Assembly (NCBI GenBank): GCA_026415675.1
Contig: JAOAGQ010000066.1
Location: forward strand, 1 to 62,152
DNA: 62,152 bases
Direction: 5' to 3'
Source: Syntrophorhabdaceae bacterium
GTDB taxonomy: Bacteria; Desulfobacterota; Syntrophorhabdia; Syntrophorhabdales; Syntrophorhabdaceae
How positions within the stretch are numbered: position 1 is the stretch's first letter; every line of letters starts with the position of its first letter. This document shows, one piece after another, positions 1 to 9,261 of this stretch. The notes beneath the pieces are model-generated. The model did no database searches. It was not told the DNA's origin and saw only the letters and a program-made list of their open reading frames with translations. The position numbers and the translations under genes are program-made.

Positions 1-14
1 ATCTGCTCGGCCAT
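1..14 (-). CDS. Start of a leftward gene cut by the window edge
   Basis: Only the first four codons are inside the window: on the minus strand ATG GCC GAG CAG (Met-Ala-Glu-Gln) and the start of a fifth. A strong ribosome binding site, GGAGG, lies 9 bases upstream (about 24-28, complement). An in-frame ATG three codons earlier touches the GGAGG directly and is the poorer start. The product cannot be named from four residues. The gene is divergent from carB, and the 285-base intergenic region contains a tandem repeat close to its likely promoter. Confidence 0.6.
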
Positions 15-71
15 AGTGAACATCCTCCTTTTTTAGTCATAATGAAGATAATAATAACCATCTTTATGGTC

Positions 72-131
72 ACTATACAAGAGTTCGGTTTTAACTTTTA
101 AATCTATCAAAATCGGTTCGGTTTTAACTTT
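72..131 (-). promoter_or_regulatory. Tandem 16-base direct repeat beside a leftward -10 element
   Basis: The 16-mer GTTCGGTTTTAACTTT occurs exactly at 83-98 and again at 116-131, spaced 33 bases start to start (about three helical turns), so both copies face the same side of the DNA. On the minus strand a -10-like TATAGT lies at 72-77, which puts the first repeat over the -35 region of the leftward edge gene, where no good -35 hexamer is visible. A weaker inverted match (core TTCGGTTT, complement) is at 191-203. I infer an activator or repressor binding site. The regulator is unknown. Confidence 0.5.
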
Positions 132-241
132 AAGATGACATATCTTTGTCTTTTAAGATTCTTTTTTTCTTTTTTATCCTGCTTATGCAATTTAAACCGA
201 AAAGGATATTCAATATCATAATTCTATTCTATTCAAAAACC

Positions 242-271
242 TTGACTAGAGTCTGAACCCTTTGTTAGTAT
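242..271 (+). promoter_or_regulatory. Likely sigma-70 promoter of carB
   Basis: TTGACT (242-247) and TAGTAT (266-271) are separated by 18 bases, and an AGGAG ribosome binding site (291-295) precedes the carB ATG at 300. No attenuator or pyrimidine-sensing hairpin is evident in the short leader. Confidence 0.5.
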
Positions 272-299
272 TAACAAATTTAAATAAGAGAGGAGTGTT

Positions 300-3200
300 A
301 TGAATATAAAAAATATAGAAGGCATTGAAAGGGTTTTGATTATCGGTTCAGGTCCTATAATTATCGGTCAGGCATGCGAGTTCGACTATTCTGGGACACA
401 GGCTTGTAAGGCACTGAGGTCTGCGGGATACAAAATAATACTTGTCAATTCAAACCCCGCCACAATAATGACAGATCCTGGTATGGCAGATGTGACTTAT
501 ATAGAGCCCCTGACAGTAGAAACCCTTGAGAAGATCATTGAGAAGGAAAGACCAGATGGTCTTCTCCCCAATCTGGGTGGTCAAACAGGGCTTAACCTTG
601 CCGCCGAGTTGTCTAAAAGGGGTGTCCTTGAAAAATATAATGTAAAGATAATCGGTGTTCAGGCGGATGCTATCGAACGAGGCGAGGACAGGATTGAATT
701 CAAAAAAACAATGGAAAAACTGGGAATTCCTATGCCAAAAAGCTCTCCCGCATATTCGATTGAAGAGGCATTAATGATTGCCACTGAGCTGGGTTATCCT
801 GTTGTTGTAAGGCCTGCTTATACCCTAGGGGGTACAGGGGGTGGAATAGCATACAATCAGGAAGAGTTGAAAACCATTGCAAGTAGAGGAATTTCAGCAA
901 GCCTCATAGGGCAGATTCTGATAGAAGAGGCAGTGATTGGATGGGAGGAGCTTGAGCTGGAAGTTGTAAGGGATAGAGATAATAATATGATCACGGTCTG
1001 TTTTATAGAAAACATAGACCCAATGGGTGTACACACCGGTGATTCTTTTTGCGCAGCGCCGATGCTCACCATTGCAGAGGAATTGGAGAAAAAACTTGAG
1101 GAATATTCGTATAGGATAGTAGAAGCGATACAGGTAATAGGTGGGACAAACATACAGTTTGCCCATAATCCAGTAGACGGTAGGGTTGTTGTAATAGAGA
1201 TAAATCCAAGGACATCGAGATCTTCCGCCCTTGCATCAAAGGCTACAGGGTTTCCCATAGCGTTCATATCGGCAAAGCTCGCTGGTGGATATACATTAAA
1301 AGACATACCATACTATAGGGGAGGCACTCTCGATAAGTATACACCCTCAGGAGATTACGTAGTCATAAAGTTTGCAAGGTGGGCATTCGAGAAGTTCAGA
1401 GAGGCGGAAGACAAACTCGGTACACAGATGAAGGCGGTGGGTGAGGTAATGAGTATTGGAAAGACCTATAAAGAGGCGCTTCAAAAGGCCATACGTTCTC
1501 TTGAAATAAAAAGGTACGGTCTGGGGTTTGCAAAACATTTTAATAAACTCCCCCTCGATGAGTTGTTATCCATGTTGAGAGAGCCCACATCTGAAAGACA
1601 GTTTGTTATGTATGAGGCATTAAGAAAAGGCGCTACCATAGAGGAGCTTTTTGAAAAAACAAAAATAAAACGCTGGTTTATTGAACAGATGAAGGAACTC
1701 GTTGAGTTGGAAGAAGAGATATTAAAGTACAAAGGAGGCTTACCCCCCGATAATTTATTAATAAAGGCGAAAGAAGACGGATTTTCAGACAGATACATTG
1801 CTGAGATACTCGCGATTTCAGAGGAAGAGGTAAGAAAGAGAAGGATAAGTCTTGGAAAGTTACAGGCATGGTGCAAAGTGCCTGTTAGTGGAGCCGATGC
1901 GGCATATTATTATTCAACATACAACGCCCCCGATGAGGTTGAGGTAAGCGATCGGCCAAAAGTGATGATACTGGGCGGTGGACCTAATAGAATAGGTCAG
2001 GGTATAGAATTTGATTATACCTGTGTCCATGCTGCATTTGCATTGAGAGACGAAGGATACGAATCTATAATGGTTAACTGTAATCCCGAGACGGTGTCGA
2101 CGGACTATGACACCTCTGATAAACTATACTTTGAACCCCTTACGGTTGAAGATGTGTTGAGTATTTACAACAAGGAAAAACCTATCGGTGTAATAGTACA
2201 ATTCGGTGGTCAAACCCCCCTTAATATTGCCAATGAGCTTGCAAATGCTGGGGTTAGGATACTTGGAACCTCACCGGAAAGTATAGATTTGGCTGAGGAT
2301 AGAAAAAGATTTAAAAATGTAATTGAAAGGCTGGGTATCCCCCAACCTGAAAGCGGAACAGCCACCACCCTTGAGGAGGCCTTAGAAGTGGCAAGAGTTA
2401 TTGGCTATCCCCTTATGGTGAGACCTTCTTATGTACTCGGCGGAAGGGGGATGGAGATAGTTTACGATGAAGACATGCTTGTATCTTATGTAAGGGCTGC
2501 GGTTGATATAACACCGGGGAGGCCGATACTTATAGATAAGTTTCTTGAAAACGCTATTGAGGTTGAGGCTGATGCTATAGCAGACGGAGAAGACGCATTT
2601 GTGCCCTCTATCATGGAACATATTGAACTGGCTGGTGTACATTCCGGGGATAGTGCGTGTGCAATACCTCCCAGGTCCATTTCAAAAGAACATATCGATT
2701 TAATAAATGAGTATACGAAGAGGATTGCCATTGAACTAAAGGTAGTTGGGCTTATGAATATCCAATATGCAATAGCCGACGGTAAGGTTTATATTCTCGA
2801 GGCAAATCCAAGGGCAAGTAGGACGGTGCCTTTGGTATCAAAGGTAACAGGTATCCAAATGGCACGGATCGCAACGCAACTTATGCTTGGAAAAAAATTA
2901 AAAGATATGAACCTTATCCATAAAAAGTATCGTCACGTGGGCGTAAAAGAATCTGTATTTCCCTTTAATATGTTTCCAGAGGTAGATCCGACATTAGGGC
3001 CTGAGATGAAATCAACTGGTGAGGTATTGGGTATTGCCAATTCTTTCGGTCTTGCGTTTTTTAAATCCCAAGACGCAGCGGGCCAGAAACTACCCTCTAG
3101 AGGTAATGTTCTGATAACCGTAAACGCAAAGGATAGGGATGATATCCTTGACGTGGCGAGGTATTTAATACAGGCAGGTTTTAAAATCTATGCAACAGAC

Positions 3201-3509
3201 GGAACGCACAGATATCTCGCAGAACATGGTGTTGATTCTACACCCATAAAAAAGGTACACGAAGGGAGACCTAACATAGTTGATGCTATTCACAACAAAG
3301 AGGTTCACCTAATTATAAATACGCCTGCAGGTAAAAGTAGTAAATACGATGATTCATACATCAGAAAGGCCGCCATAAAATACAAGTTACCGTATATAAC
3401 CACAACGGCTGCAGCAAAGGCGGCAGCGGAAGGGATTAAGGCGTATATCGAAAATAAAGGTATAGTCGAGGTTAAATCTCTGCAAGAGTATCACAGGGAG
3501 ATCGAATAG
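300..3509 (+). CDS. carB: Carbamoyl-phosphate synthase large subunit
   Basis: Makes carbamoyl phosphate from bicarbonate, ammonia (delivered from the glutaminase subunit CarA) and two ATP, feeding arginine and pyrimidine synthesis in the cytoplasm. The 1069-residue length is normal. The internal duplication is plain: each half begins with a glycine-rich pre-ATP-grasp segment (IIGSGPIIIGQACEFDYSG near residue 14, ILGGGPNRIGQGIEFDYT near 557) followed by an ATP-grasp synthetase domain (about 128-400 and 675-930). An MGS-like allosteric domain forms the C-terminus (about 935-1069). The ATG has an AGGAG site 4 bases upstream. carA is not in the window, so the two subunits are either unlinked or separated by the left edge. 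No other gene appears to share its transcript. Confidence 0.98.
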   Translation: MNIKNIEGIERVLIIGSGPIIIGQACEFDYSGTQACKALRSAGYKIILVNSNPATIMTDPGMADVTYIEPLTVETLEKIIEKERPDGLLPNLGGQTGLNLAAELSKRGVLEKYNVKIIGVQADAIERGEDRIEFKKTMEKLGIPMPKSSPAYSIEEALMIATELGYPVVVRPAYTLGGTGGGIAYNQEELKTIASRGISASLIGQILIEEAVIGWEELELEVVRDRDNNMITVCFIENIDPMGVHTGDSFCAAPMLTIAEELEKKLEEYSYRIVEAIQVIGGTNIQFAHNPVDGRVVVIEINPRTSRSSALASKATGFPIAFISAKLAGGYTLKDIPYYRGGTLDKYTPSGDYVVIKFARWAFEKFREAEDKLGTQMKAVGEVMSIGKTYKEALQKAIRSLEIKRYGLGFAKHFNKLPLDELLSMLREPTSERQFVMYEALRKGATIEELFEKTKIKRWFIEQMKELVELEEEILKYKGGLPPDNLLIKAKEDGFSDRYIAEILAISEEEVRKRRISLGKLQAWCKVPVSGADAAYYYSTYNAPDEVEVSDRPKVMILGGGPNRIGQGIEFDYTCVHAAFALRDEGYESIMVNCNPETVSTDYDTSDKLYFEPLTVEDVLSIYNKEKPIGVIVQFGGQTPLNIANELANAGVRILGTSPESIDLAEDRKRFKNVIERLGIPQPESGTATTLEEALEVARVIGYPLMVRPSYVLGGRGMEIVYDEDMLVSYVRAAVDITPGRPILIDKFLENAIEVEADAIADGEDAFVPSIMEHIELAGVHSGDSACAIPPRSISKEHIDLINEYTKRIAIELKVVGLMNIQYAIADGKVYILEANPRASRTVPLVSKVTGIQMARIATQLMLGKKLKDMNLIHKKYRHVGVKESVFPFNMFPEVDPTLGPEMKSTGEVLGIANSFGLAFFKSQDAAGQKLPSRGNVLITVNAKDRDDILDVARYLIQAGFKIYATDGTHRYLAEHGVDSTPIKKVHEGRPNIVDAIHNKEVHLIINTPAGKSSKYDDSYIRKAAIKYKLPYITTTAAAKAAAEGIKAYIENKGIVEVKSLQEYHREIE

Positions 3510-3633
3510 TTCTTTTATAAATCAACGAGAATTTAGATTTCGCCTATACCGCTGAGGATTATTGAAATTGTTACCCACTGTATAGTTACTCTTAAAATAT
3601 CTCTAATACACGATTAAGACTTTCGAAAGATAT

Positions 3634-3662
3634 TTGACATTTTTAAAGATTTTTTATACCAT
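3634..3662 (+). promoter_or_regulatory. Sigma-70 promoter of the ilv operon
   Basis: A perfect -35 TTGACA (3634-3639), a 17-base spacer and -10 TACCAT (3657-3662). A 10-base palindrome CTTTCGAAAG (3620-3629) lies just upstream of the -35. Transcription should begin near 3669, only about 10 bases before the ATG at 3679, leaving no room for a Shine-Dalgarno site. The element also rules out an upstream TTG start at 3634 for the first gene. Confidence 0.6.
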
Positions 3663-3678
3663 ATCACACCTTTGCTCT

Positions 3679-3888
3679 ATGAAAGAAGATGAGGAAAAAG
3701 AGCTGATCTATAGACGGGCAAAAAGGGAACATAGAATGCTCGAAAATAGATTACAGGTTTTGTTGAGGAAACCTTACCTCACCCCAGAGGAGGAGATGGA
3801 GGTAAAGGAATTAAAAAAGCGTAAACTATATCTGAAAGATTTGATGGAGATTGCAAAAGAAGAAAAAATAAAAGGGGATGTTCATTGA
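3679..3888 (+). CDS. DUF465 (YdcH-like) small coiled-coil protein
   Basis: A 69-residue, highly charged helical protein. The segment [10 protein letters not shown]...[24 protein letters not shown] is typical of the DUF465/YdcH family, which forms short antiparallel helices and has no established function. The ATG at 3679 is chosen because the longer upstream reading frame runs through the -35 and -10 elements. Its stop overlaps the ilvB TTG start (TTGA), so it is probably translationally coupled to ilvB and is the first gene of the ilvBNC-psd-pssA operon. Confidence 0.8.
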   Translation: MKEDEEKELIYRRAKREHRMLENRLQVLLRKPYLTPEEEMEVKELKKRKLYLKDLMEIAKEEKIKGDVH

Positions 3889-5579
3889 AAAAGACAGGGG
3901 CACAAATTTTTGTTGAATCTTTGAGAAAAGAAGGGGTTAACACCATATTCTGTTATCCTGGTGGGGCAACACTAAATATTACCGACGAACTGCACCACGC
4001 AACGGATATAAAACAGATTGTCGTAAGACACGAACAGGCAGCCGTTCATGCATCGGATGGTTATGCGAGGGCATCGGGGAAAGTAGGTGTCTGTCTGGTT
4101 ACTTCCGGTCCCGGGGCTACGAATACCGTAACGGGTATAGCAACTGCCTATATGGATTCAATCCCCATCATTGTGTTTTCGTGCCAGATCAATACCGCTT
4201 TGATAGGTAACGATGCCTTTCAGGAGGCGGATATAGTAGGCATTACAAGACCGTGTACAAAACACAACTATCTCGTGAAAGATGTGAAAGACCTGGCAAG
4301 GATCATCAAAGAGGCCTTCTATATCGCGAGATCCGGTAGACCCGGGCCTGTTCTTGTCGATATACCAAAGGATGTTACCGCGAATATGGCGGATTTCCAT
4401 TACCCTGAAGATGTGCATATAAGGAGTTACAGACCGACCTATGTCGGTCATGTGGGCCAGATCAAAAAGGCGTTGAAGCTCATCGCCTCTTCAGAGAGAC
4501 CGGTCTTATACACCGGTGGGGGTATTATCTCTTCAGGGGCCTCGAAAGAACTGAGAAGATTCTCTGAAATGTTATCGATACCTGTCACGAGTACATTGAT
4601 GGGTCTCGGAGGCTTTCCCGGGGATCACCCCCTTTTCATGGGTATGCTCGGTATGCACGGGACCTATGCGGCAAACATGGCCGTTATTGAGTCGGACCTG
4701 ATAATTGCCGTTGGGGCCCGTTTTGACGACAGGGCAACGGGGAAGGTCGATGAATTTGCCCCGAGGGCAAAGATCATCCATGTGGATATAGACCCAACAT
4801 CGATCAGTAAGAACATAAAGGTCGATGTGCCCATTGTGGGAGACTCGAGAAATGTGCTCAAGAAGATGATAGAACTCCTGGAACAAGAAAAGGAAGATTT
4901 CAAAGATTATCCCTCCAAGATCGCCCCGTGGGTTGAGCAGATAAACAAATGGATGGCAAGCTATCCCCTGACTTATAACAGAACAGGCCTTTTAAAACCA
5001 CAGTACGTTATAGAGAGGATTTACGAACTTACAAAGGGTAATGCGATCATCGCTACCGAAGTGGGACAGAATCAGATGTGGGCAGCCCAGTTTTATAAAT
5101 TTATAAAACCCCGAACGATACTCACCTCCGGTGGTTTAGGGACAATGGGGTACGGTTTCCCGGCAAGTATAGGGGCCCAGGTCGCCTTTCCCGATGCCCT
5201 TGTGATCGATATAGCAGGGGACGGGAGCATCCAGATGAATATCCAGGAGCTTGCCACGGCAGCCCAGTTTAACCTTCCCGTAAAAATCGTTATATTGAAT
5301 AACCGCTACCTCGGTATGGTGAGGCAGTGGCAGGAGCTTTTCTATGAGAGAAGGTATACATGGACGCCTATGGACTATGCCCCGGACTTTTTGAAGCTCG
5401 CCGAGGCATATGGTGTGGCAGGATACAGGATTGAAAAAGAGGAAGAGGTAGATACTGTCCTCAAAGAGGCCTTCATGAATAAAAAGACCACCATCATCGA
5501 TGTGCGGATAGACCCTTACGAATGTGTATATCCGATTGTTCCGCCCGGCGCATCTTTAAAAGAGATGTTGATTGTATAG
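3885..5579 (+). CDS. ilvB: Acetolactate synthase large (catalytic) subunit
   Basis: A TPP-, Mg- and FAD-dependent enzyme that condenses pyruvate with pyruvate or 2-oxobutyrate, the first common step to valine, leucine and isoleucine. At 564 residues it has three domains: N-terminal PYR (catalytic Glu in the segment [16 protein letters not shown], near residue 50), a central FAD-binding domain, and a C-terminal TPP domain with GDGSIQMN...NN (near 445-475). The start is TTG at 3885, overlapping the upstream stop. The usual SGQV segment after the PYR domain reads SCQIN, a mild deviation. The small subunit ilvN follows, with its GTG 10 bases after this stop. Confidence 0.97.
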   Translation: MKKTGAQIFVESLRKEGVNTIFCYPGGATLNITDELHHATDIKQIVVRHEQAAVHASDGYARASGKVGVCLVTSGPGATNTVTGIATAYMDSIPIIVFSCQINTALIGNDAFQEADIVGITRPCTKHNYLVKDVKDLARIIKEAFYIARSGRPGPVLVDIPKDVTANMADFHYPEDVHIRSYRPTYVGHVGQIKKALKLIASSERPVLYTGGGIISSGASKELRRFSEMLSIPVTSTLMGLGGFPGDHPLFMGMLGMHGTYAANMAVIESDLIIAVGARFDDRATGKVDEFAPRAKIIHVDIDPTSISKNIKVDVPIVGDSRNVLKKMIELLEQEKEDFKDYPSKIAPWVEQINKWMASYPLTYNRTGLLKPQYVIERIYELTKGNAIIATEVGQNQMWAAQFYKFIKPRTILTSGGLGTMGYGFPASIGAQVAFPDALVIDIAGDGSIQMNIQELATAAQFNLPVKIVILNNRYLGMVRQWQELFYERRYTWTPMDYAPDFLKLAEAYGVAGYRIEKEEEVDTVLKEAFMNKKTTIIDVRIDPYECVYPIVPPGASLKEMLIV

Positions 5580-5589
5580 GAGGATTGAA

Positions 5590-6126
5590 GTGAGACATAT
5601 AATATCCGTTCTTGTAGAAAACGAATTTGGTGTACTTTCAAGGATAGCAGGTCTATTTAGCGGGAGAGGTTTTAATATAGAGAGCCTGTGCGTGGCGGAG
5701 ACGATGGATCCCACCATCTCCACCATGACAATAGTCACAACGGGCAATGAAGCAATTCTGGAACAGATTTTGAAACAGCTAAACAAACTTATAAACGTGA
5801 TCAAGGTCATCGATTTCAAGGATATGGATTATGTCTCAAGGGAGATGGTTCTTGTTAAAGTAAATGCCACAGAGAAGAATAGGGAAGAGATCCTGAGAAT
5901 GGTTGAGATATTCAGGGGAAGGATAATAGATGTCTCTGCAAAGACGTATACGGTAATGATCACCGGGGATGAAGACAAGATAAAGGCCTTTCTGACATTG
6001 ATCAAGCCCCTCGGTATAAAAGAGCTCGTCAGGACCGGCCCTGTTGCCATGTTAAGGGGAGAGAAAACTATAAAGATGAAAGAAAAGCATGGAAAGGGAG
6101 AGGAAGATGGCCAGGGTGTACTATGA
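5590..6126 (+). CDS. ilvN: Acetolactate synthase small (regulatory) subunit
   Basis: The regulatory partner of IlvB, conferring valine feedback control and stimulating activity. It is 178 residues long, with an N-terminal ACT domain (about 2-75, beginning [20 protein letters not shown]) and a C-terminal ALS_ss domain (about 80-160). I take the GTG at 5590 as the start because AGGAGG (5578-5583) lies 6 bases upstream; a longer TTG start at 5572 would place that site inside the gene. The C-terminal tail is Lys-rich and overlaps ilvC by 20 bases in another frame. Confidence 0.94.
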   Translation: MRHIISVLVENEFGVLSRIAGLFSGRGFNIESLCVAETMDPTISTMTIVTTGNEAILEQILKQLNKLINVIKVIDFKDMDYVSREMVLVKVNATEKNREEILRMVEIFRGRIIDVSAKTYTVMITGDEDKIKAFLTLIKPLGIKELVRTGPVAMLRGEKTIKMKEKHGKGEEDGQGVL

Positions 6127-7105
6127 CAAGGATGGAGACATAGATGTATTAAAGGATTGTAAAATAGCCATCATCGGGTTCGGAAATCAAGGTCGGGCCC
6201 AGGCCCTGAACCTGAGGGACAGCGGTCTCAATGTTATAGTCGCCGAGATAAAGGGAACACCGAACTACAGGAAGGCACAGGAAGAGGGCTTCAAGCCCGT
6301 TACAGCCTCCGAGGCATCAAAAGAAGGGGACATTATCCAGATACTCGCCCCCGAGAACCTCCAGGCGCGGGTATACTGCGAGGAGATAGAGGCAAACCTT
6401 AAGAAGGGAAAGACCCTCCTCTTCTCCCACGGTTTTAATATCCACTACCACCAGATCACACCCCCTCCCTATGTCGATGTGATACTCGTTGCGCCTAAAG
6501 GCCCGGGACATCTCGTAAGAAGGGAATTTGAGAGGGGAGCAGGGGTGCCCTCGATCATTGCCGTCCATCAGGATGCCTCAGGAAAGGCAAGAAAAAAGGC
6601 GCTGGCCTATGCAAAGGCGATAGGTTCCACAAGGGCAGGGGTAATCGAGACGACATTTGGGGAAGAGACCGAAACAGGGCTCTTCGGGGAACAGGCGGTG
6701 ATCTGCGGAGGGGTAACGGAACTGATAAAGGCAGGCTTTGAAACCCTTGTAGAGGCCGGTTATCAGCCCGAGATAGCATATTTTGAATGCCTCCATGAAC
6801 TGAAGCTCGTATCGGACCTCATCTACGAGGGGGGCATATCCTATATGCGTGATTCCATAAGCGACATCGCAGAGTACGGAGATATGACGAGGGGCAAGAG
6901 GATTATAACGGAAAAGACAAGGGAGATGATGAAGGTAATCTTAAATGAGATACAGACAGGGGTCTTTGCGAGGGAATGGATACTGGAGAACATGGCAGGA
7001 AGGCCTGTCTATAATGTAATGAAAAAGGTCGAGTCGGAGCATCTCATTGAGAAGGTAGGGAAACAACTGAGAACCATGATGGGATGGCTGAAAGGTAAGG
7101 CCTGA
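6107..7105 (+). CDS. ilvC: Ketol-acid reductoisomerase, atypical metal site
   Basis: Converts acetolactate or acetohydroxybutyrate to the dihydroxy acids (valine/isoleucine pathway). It is a 332-residue class I enzyme. The Rossmann motif GFGNQG is at 24-29, the catalytic-site segment [12 protein letters not shown] near residue 128, and the second metal-ligand helix is [18 protein letters not shown]. Two oddities are visible. The position normally occupied by a metal-binding Asp in TDLFGEQ reads TGLFGEQ (Gly191, codon GGG at 6677), while the following Glu is kept. The cofactor-specificity loop after beta-2 reads [15 protein letters not shown], with Glu47 where NADPH enzymes usually place basic or Ser residues. 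The start at 6107 follows AGGA closely; an ATG at 6089 would add six residues. Confidence 0.95.
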   Translation: MARVYYDKDGDIDVLKDCKIAIIGFGNQGRAQALNLRDSGLNVIVAEIKGTPNYRKAQEEGFKPVTASEASKEGDIIQILAPENLQARVYCEEIEANLKKGKTLLFSHGFNIHYHQITPPPYVDVILVAPKGPGHLVRREFERGAGVPSIIAVHQDASGKARKKALAYAKAIGSTRAGVIETTFGEETETGLFGEQAVICGGVTELIKAGFETLVEAGYQPEIAYFECLHELKLVSDLIYEGGISYMRDSISDIAEYGDMTRGKRIITEKTREMMKVILNEIQTGVFAREWILENMAGRPVYNVMKKVESEHLIEKVGKQLRTMMGWLKGKA

Positions 7106-7749
7106 TGGGCAGTATCATCGCAAGGGAAGGTTATAGAATCCTTGCCATCCTCCTGGTTTTAACCATTCTTTTTTATATTCTCGGCCTGCGATTCATTGCT
7201 ACTGCGTTTTTTCTATTCTTCCTATTCACCCTCTATTTTTTTAGAAATCCCAGAAGGATCCATAATTGCGGGGAAGGGGAGATAGCTTCCCCCGCGGACG
7301 GAAAGGTAACAGAGATAATAGAGGTAAATGGGAATGAATATATCGAGGGGAAATATAACAGGGTAAGCATCTTTATGTCCCCCCTTGATGTCCACGTAAA
7401 CAGGGCCCCTGAAAAGGGGAGGGTGGAAAGGATAGATTATAGAAGGGGAAAATTCTCCCTTGCCTTTAAGAGAGACATAGAGCAGGAGAACGAGAGGAAT
7501 TATATATTGATTAAAAGGGATGGGGAAAGGATACTCATAGTCCAGATAGCAGGTTTTCTCGCAAGAAGGATCACCTCCTATGTTAAAGAGGGGGATTTTG
7601 TTGAAAAAGGGCAACCTGTGGGCATGATCTCCTTTGGCTCAAGGGTAGATGTGTATTTGCCGGCGGAGTATGGTATAATGGTTAGAGAAGGTGACAAAAT
7701 CAAGGCAGGTTTGACAACCCTCGCCAAAAAGGAGGTAAAAGGATCATGA
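7105..7749 (+). CDS. psd: Phosphatidylserine decarboxylase proenzyme (short type)
   Basis: Forms phosphatidylethanolamine from phosphatidylserine at the inner membrane. It is 214 residues, the short archaeal/deltaproteobacterial type. Two hydrophobic segments near residues 8-45 anchor it. ASPADGKV and the segment SIFMSPLDVHVNRAPEKG are family hallmarks. The self-cleavage Ser that becomes the pyruvoyl group is in ISFGSRVDVYLP near residue 176. The ATG shares a base with the ilvC stop (TGATG), and the gene overlaps pssA by 4 bases, so it belongs to the same transcript and acts directly after PssA. Confidence 0.95.
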   Translation: MGSIIAREGYRILAILLVLTILFYILGLRFIATAFFLFFLFTLYFFRNPRRIHNCGEGEIASPADGKVTEIIEVNGNEYIEGKYNRVSIFMSPLDVHVNRAPEKGRVERIDYRRGKFSLAFKRDIEQENERNYILIKRDGERILIVQIAGFLARRITSYVKEGDFVEKGQPVGMISFGSRVDVYLPAEYGIMVREGDKIKAGLTTLAKKEVKGS

Positions 7750-8501
7750 AAAAGAAAAAGGGCAAGGGCATATATATTCTGCCAAACCTCCTTACATCGG
7801 TAAGCCTTTTTTCCGGATTCTATTCAATCGTAGCGACAATCGATAAAAAATTTATCTATGCCGCCTATGCCATATTCATCTCAGGCATCTTCGATATGCT
7901 CGACGGAAGGGTCGCCCGATTGACCAATTCGAGCAGTAAATTCGGTGTGGAGTATGATTCTCTCTCAGACCTTGTGGCATTTGGTGTGGCCCCCGGTCTT
8001 CTCGTGTATATGTGGGCCCTAAAAGGATACGGAAGATTCGGGTGGCTTGCCGCCTTCCTCTATGTCTCCTGCGGTGCTTTGAGGCTTGCGAGATTCAATA
8101 TCCAGGCAGATAGTGTCCAGAAAAAACAGTTTTTAGGCCTCCCCATCCCTGCTGCGGCCGTTTCCATTGCAGGGGCCGTTCTATTTAACTCCTGGCTTGA
8201 TTACAGGGGTGTAGACTTAAAGACTATATTTATGCCTGTTCTCGTTTATATACTCGCCTTCCTCATGGTGAGCGATGTCCGTTATGCGAGCTTTAAAGAC
8301 ATAGCCTTTTTCAAGGGTAGGCCCTTTAGGTCAACCGTTACGGCGATTCTTCTTATCGTCTTCATCTTCCTTGAACCGAGGGTTTCCCTTTTTGTCCTGA
8401 GTTTCATATACCTTCTGTCAGGACCATGCTATACGTTACTTAAGAGAAAGAAGATTATCCTGGAAGAGACTTACCATTCGAAAGAAAAGTTAGTAGACTG
8501 A
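7746..8501 (+). CDS. pssA: CDP-diacylglycerol-serine O-phosphatidyltransferase
   Basis: An integral membrane enzyme that makes phosphatidylserine from CDP-diacylglycerol and serine, the substrate of the adjacent Psd. It is 251 residues with about six to eight hydrophobic segments. The CDP-alcohol phosphotransferase signature DGRVAR...GVEYDSLSD (about residues 56-80) gives the DG-x2-AR-x8-G-x3-D-x3-D pattern. It is the last gene of the ilv-psd-pssA operon. The 3' end overlaps the convergent HAD gene by 47 bases. Confidence 0.95.
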   Translation: MKKKKGKGIYILPNLLTSVSLFSGFYSIVATIDKKFIYAAYAIFISGIFDMLDGRVARLTNSSSKFGVEYDSLSDLVAFGVAPGLLVYMWALKGYGRFGWLAAFLYVSCGALRLARFNIQADSVQKKQFLGLPIPAAAVSIAGAVLFNSWLDYRGVDLKTIFMPVLVYILAFLMVSDVRYASFKDIAFFKGRPFRSTVTAILLIVFIFLEPRVSLFVLSFIYLLSGPCYTLLKRKKIILEETYHSKEKLVD

Positions 8502-9174
8502 GGTGGTCATCGATATAGCCGTCCGCTTTAAGAGATGGATTTTTATAGGCTATAAACCTCACCCCCGATGACCCTGCCGTCTCCATATCAACCTCTGAAT
8601 CGCCTATATACAGGACCCTGTCTTTTTCCACATTCAGTTTCTGGATGATTATGCTTACGGATTCGGGGTCAGGTTTAGGTTTAGACGTATCGAGGGCTGT
8701 TACAACCACATCGAAAAATGGCCTCAAACCGAATCGTTCCATTATGGGCCCCATCGTTGTGGTTCTGTTTGTACATATGGCCCTCTTTATGCCCCTCTCT
8801 TTTAGGATCTGTAGAACTTCCATAAGGTTTGGTTCCATCTTCAGATAAGATATGAATTGAACCATATCCACATTCTGTTTTAGAAAATTGAGCGCCTTAT
8901 TCCCAAGCTCCTCATCGCCTCGAAACATGTATCTTATGGATTCGTGTACCGTATGGGTATGGCAATAGTAAACTTCTTCCCCGGTGAGGGGGGCTCTCCC
9001 CATCGAGGTGGCGATATGGTTGTACAGTCTGGAATTTGCCTCCAGGGAATCGAAGAGAACGCCATCACAATCGTATATAACACAATCAACAGGGAAGGGT
9101 ACCCATCTCTCTATGGAGCCCTTTTTTTCGCTTTTTCTTTCTATGTCTTTTGTCATCGCCAAGAGTTTAATCAT
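8455..9174 (-). CDS. HAD-superfamily hydrolase, phosphoglycolate phosphatase-like
   Basis: A likely cytoplasmic small-molecule phosphatase of 239 residues. HAD motif I is YDCDGVLFD (about residues 34-42, nucleophile and acid Asp). Motif II is CTNRTT, the motif III Lys is in SKPKPDPE, and motif IV is YIGDSEVDMETA. A helical cap lies between motifs I and II, as in phosphoglycolate phosphatases, but the substrate cannot be read from the sequence. A second ATG six codons in (position 9156) is an alternative start; neither has a strong ribosome binding site. The gene converges on pssA with a 47-base overlap. Confidence 0.88.
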   Translation of the reverse strand: MIKLLAMTKDIERKSEKKGSIERWVPFPVDCVIYDCDGVLFDSLEANSRLYNHIATSMGRAPLTGEEVYYCHTHTVHESIRYMFRGDEELGNKALNFLKQNVDMVQFISYLKMEPNLMEVLQILKERGIKRAICTNRTTTMGPIMERFGLRPFFDVVVTALDTSKPKPDPESVSIIIQKLNVEKDRVLYIGDSEVDMETAGSSGVRFIAYKNPSLKADGYIDDHLSLLTFLSNGKSLPG

Positions 9175-9261
9175 ATTTTTTAAAAAATCAAGCTGAAAAA
9201 AATATAGTTTTAAATCTATCTGTTATGTTACAATAGTCCCTAATAAAATACGGAGGTGGTT

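Noticed and set aside
857-1306. Antisense reading frame of 149 codons inside carB
   Set aside because: Low-complexity Ser-rich translation without ribosome binding site or family features; it is the shadow of a highly conserved gene.
3634-3678. Longer N-terminus (TTG start) for the DUF465 gene
   Set aside because: The extension reads through the -35 and -10 promoter elements, and the family start fits ATG 3679.
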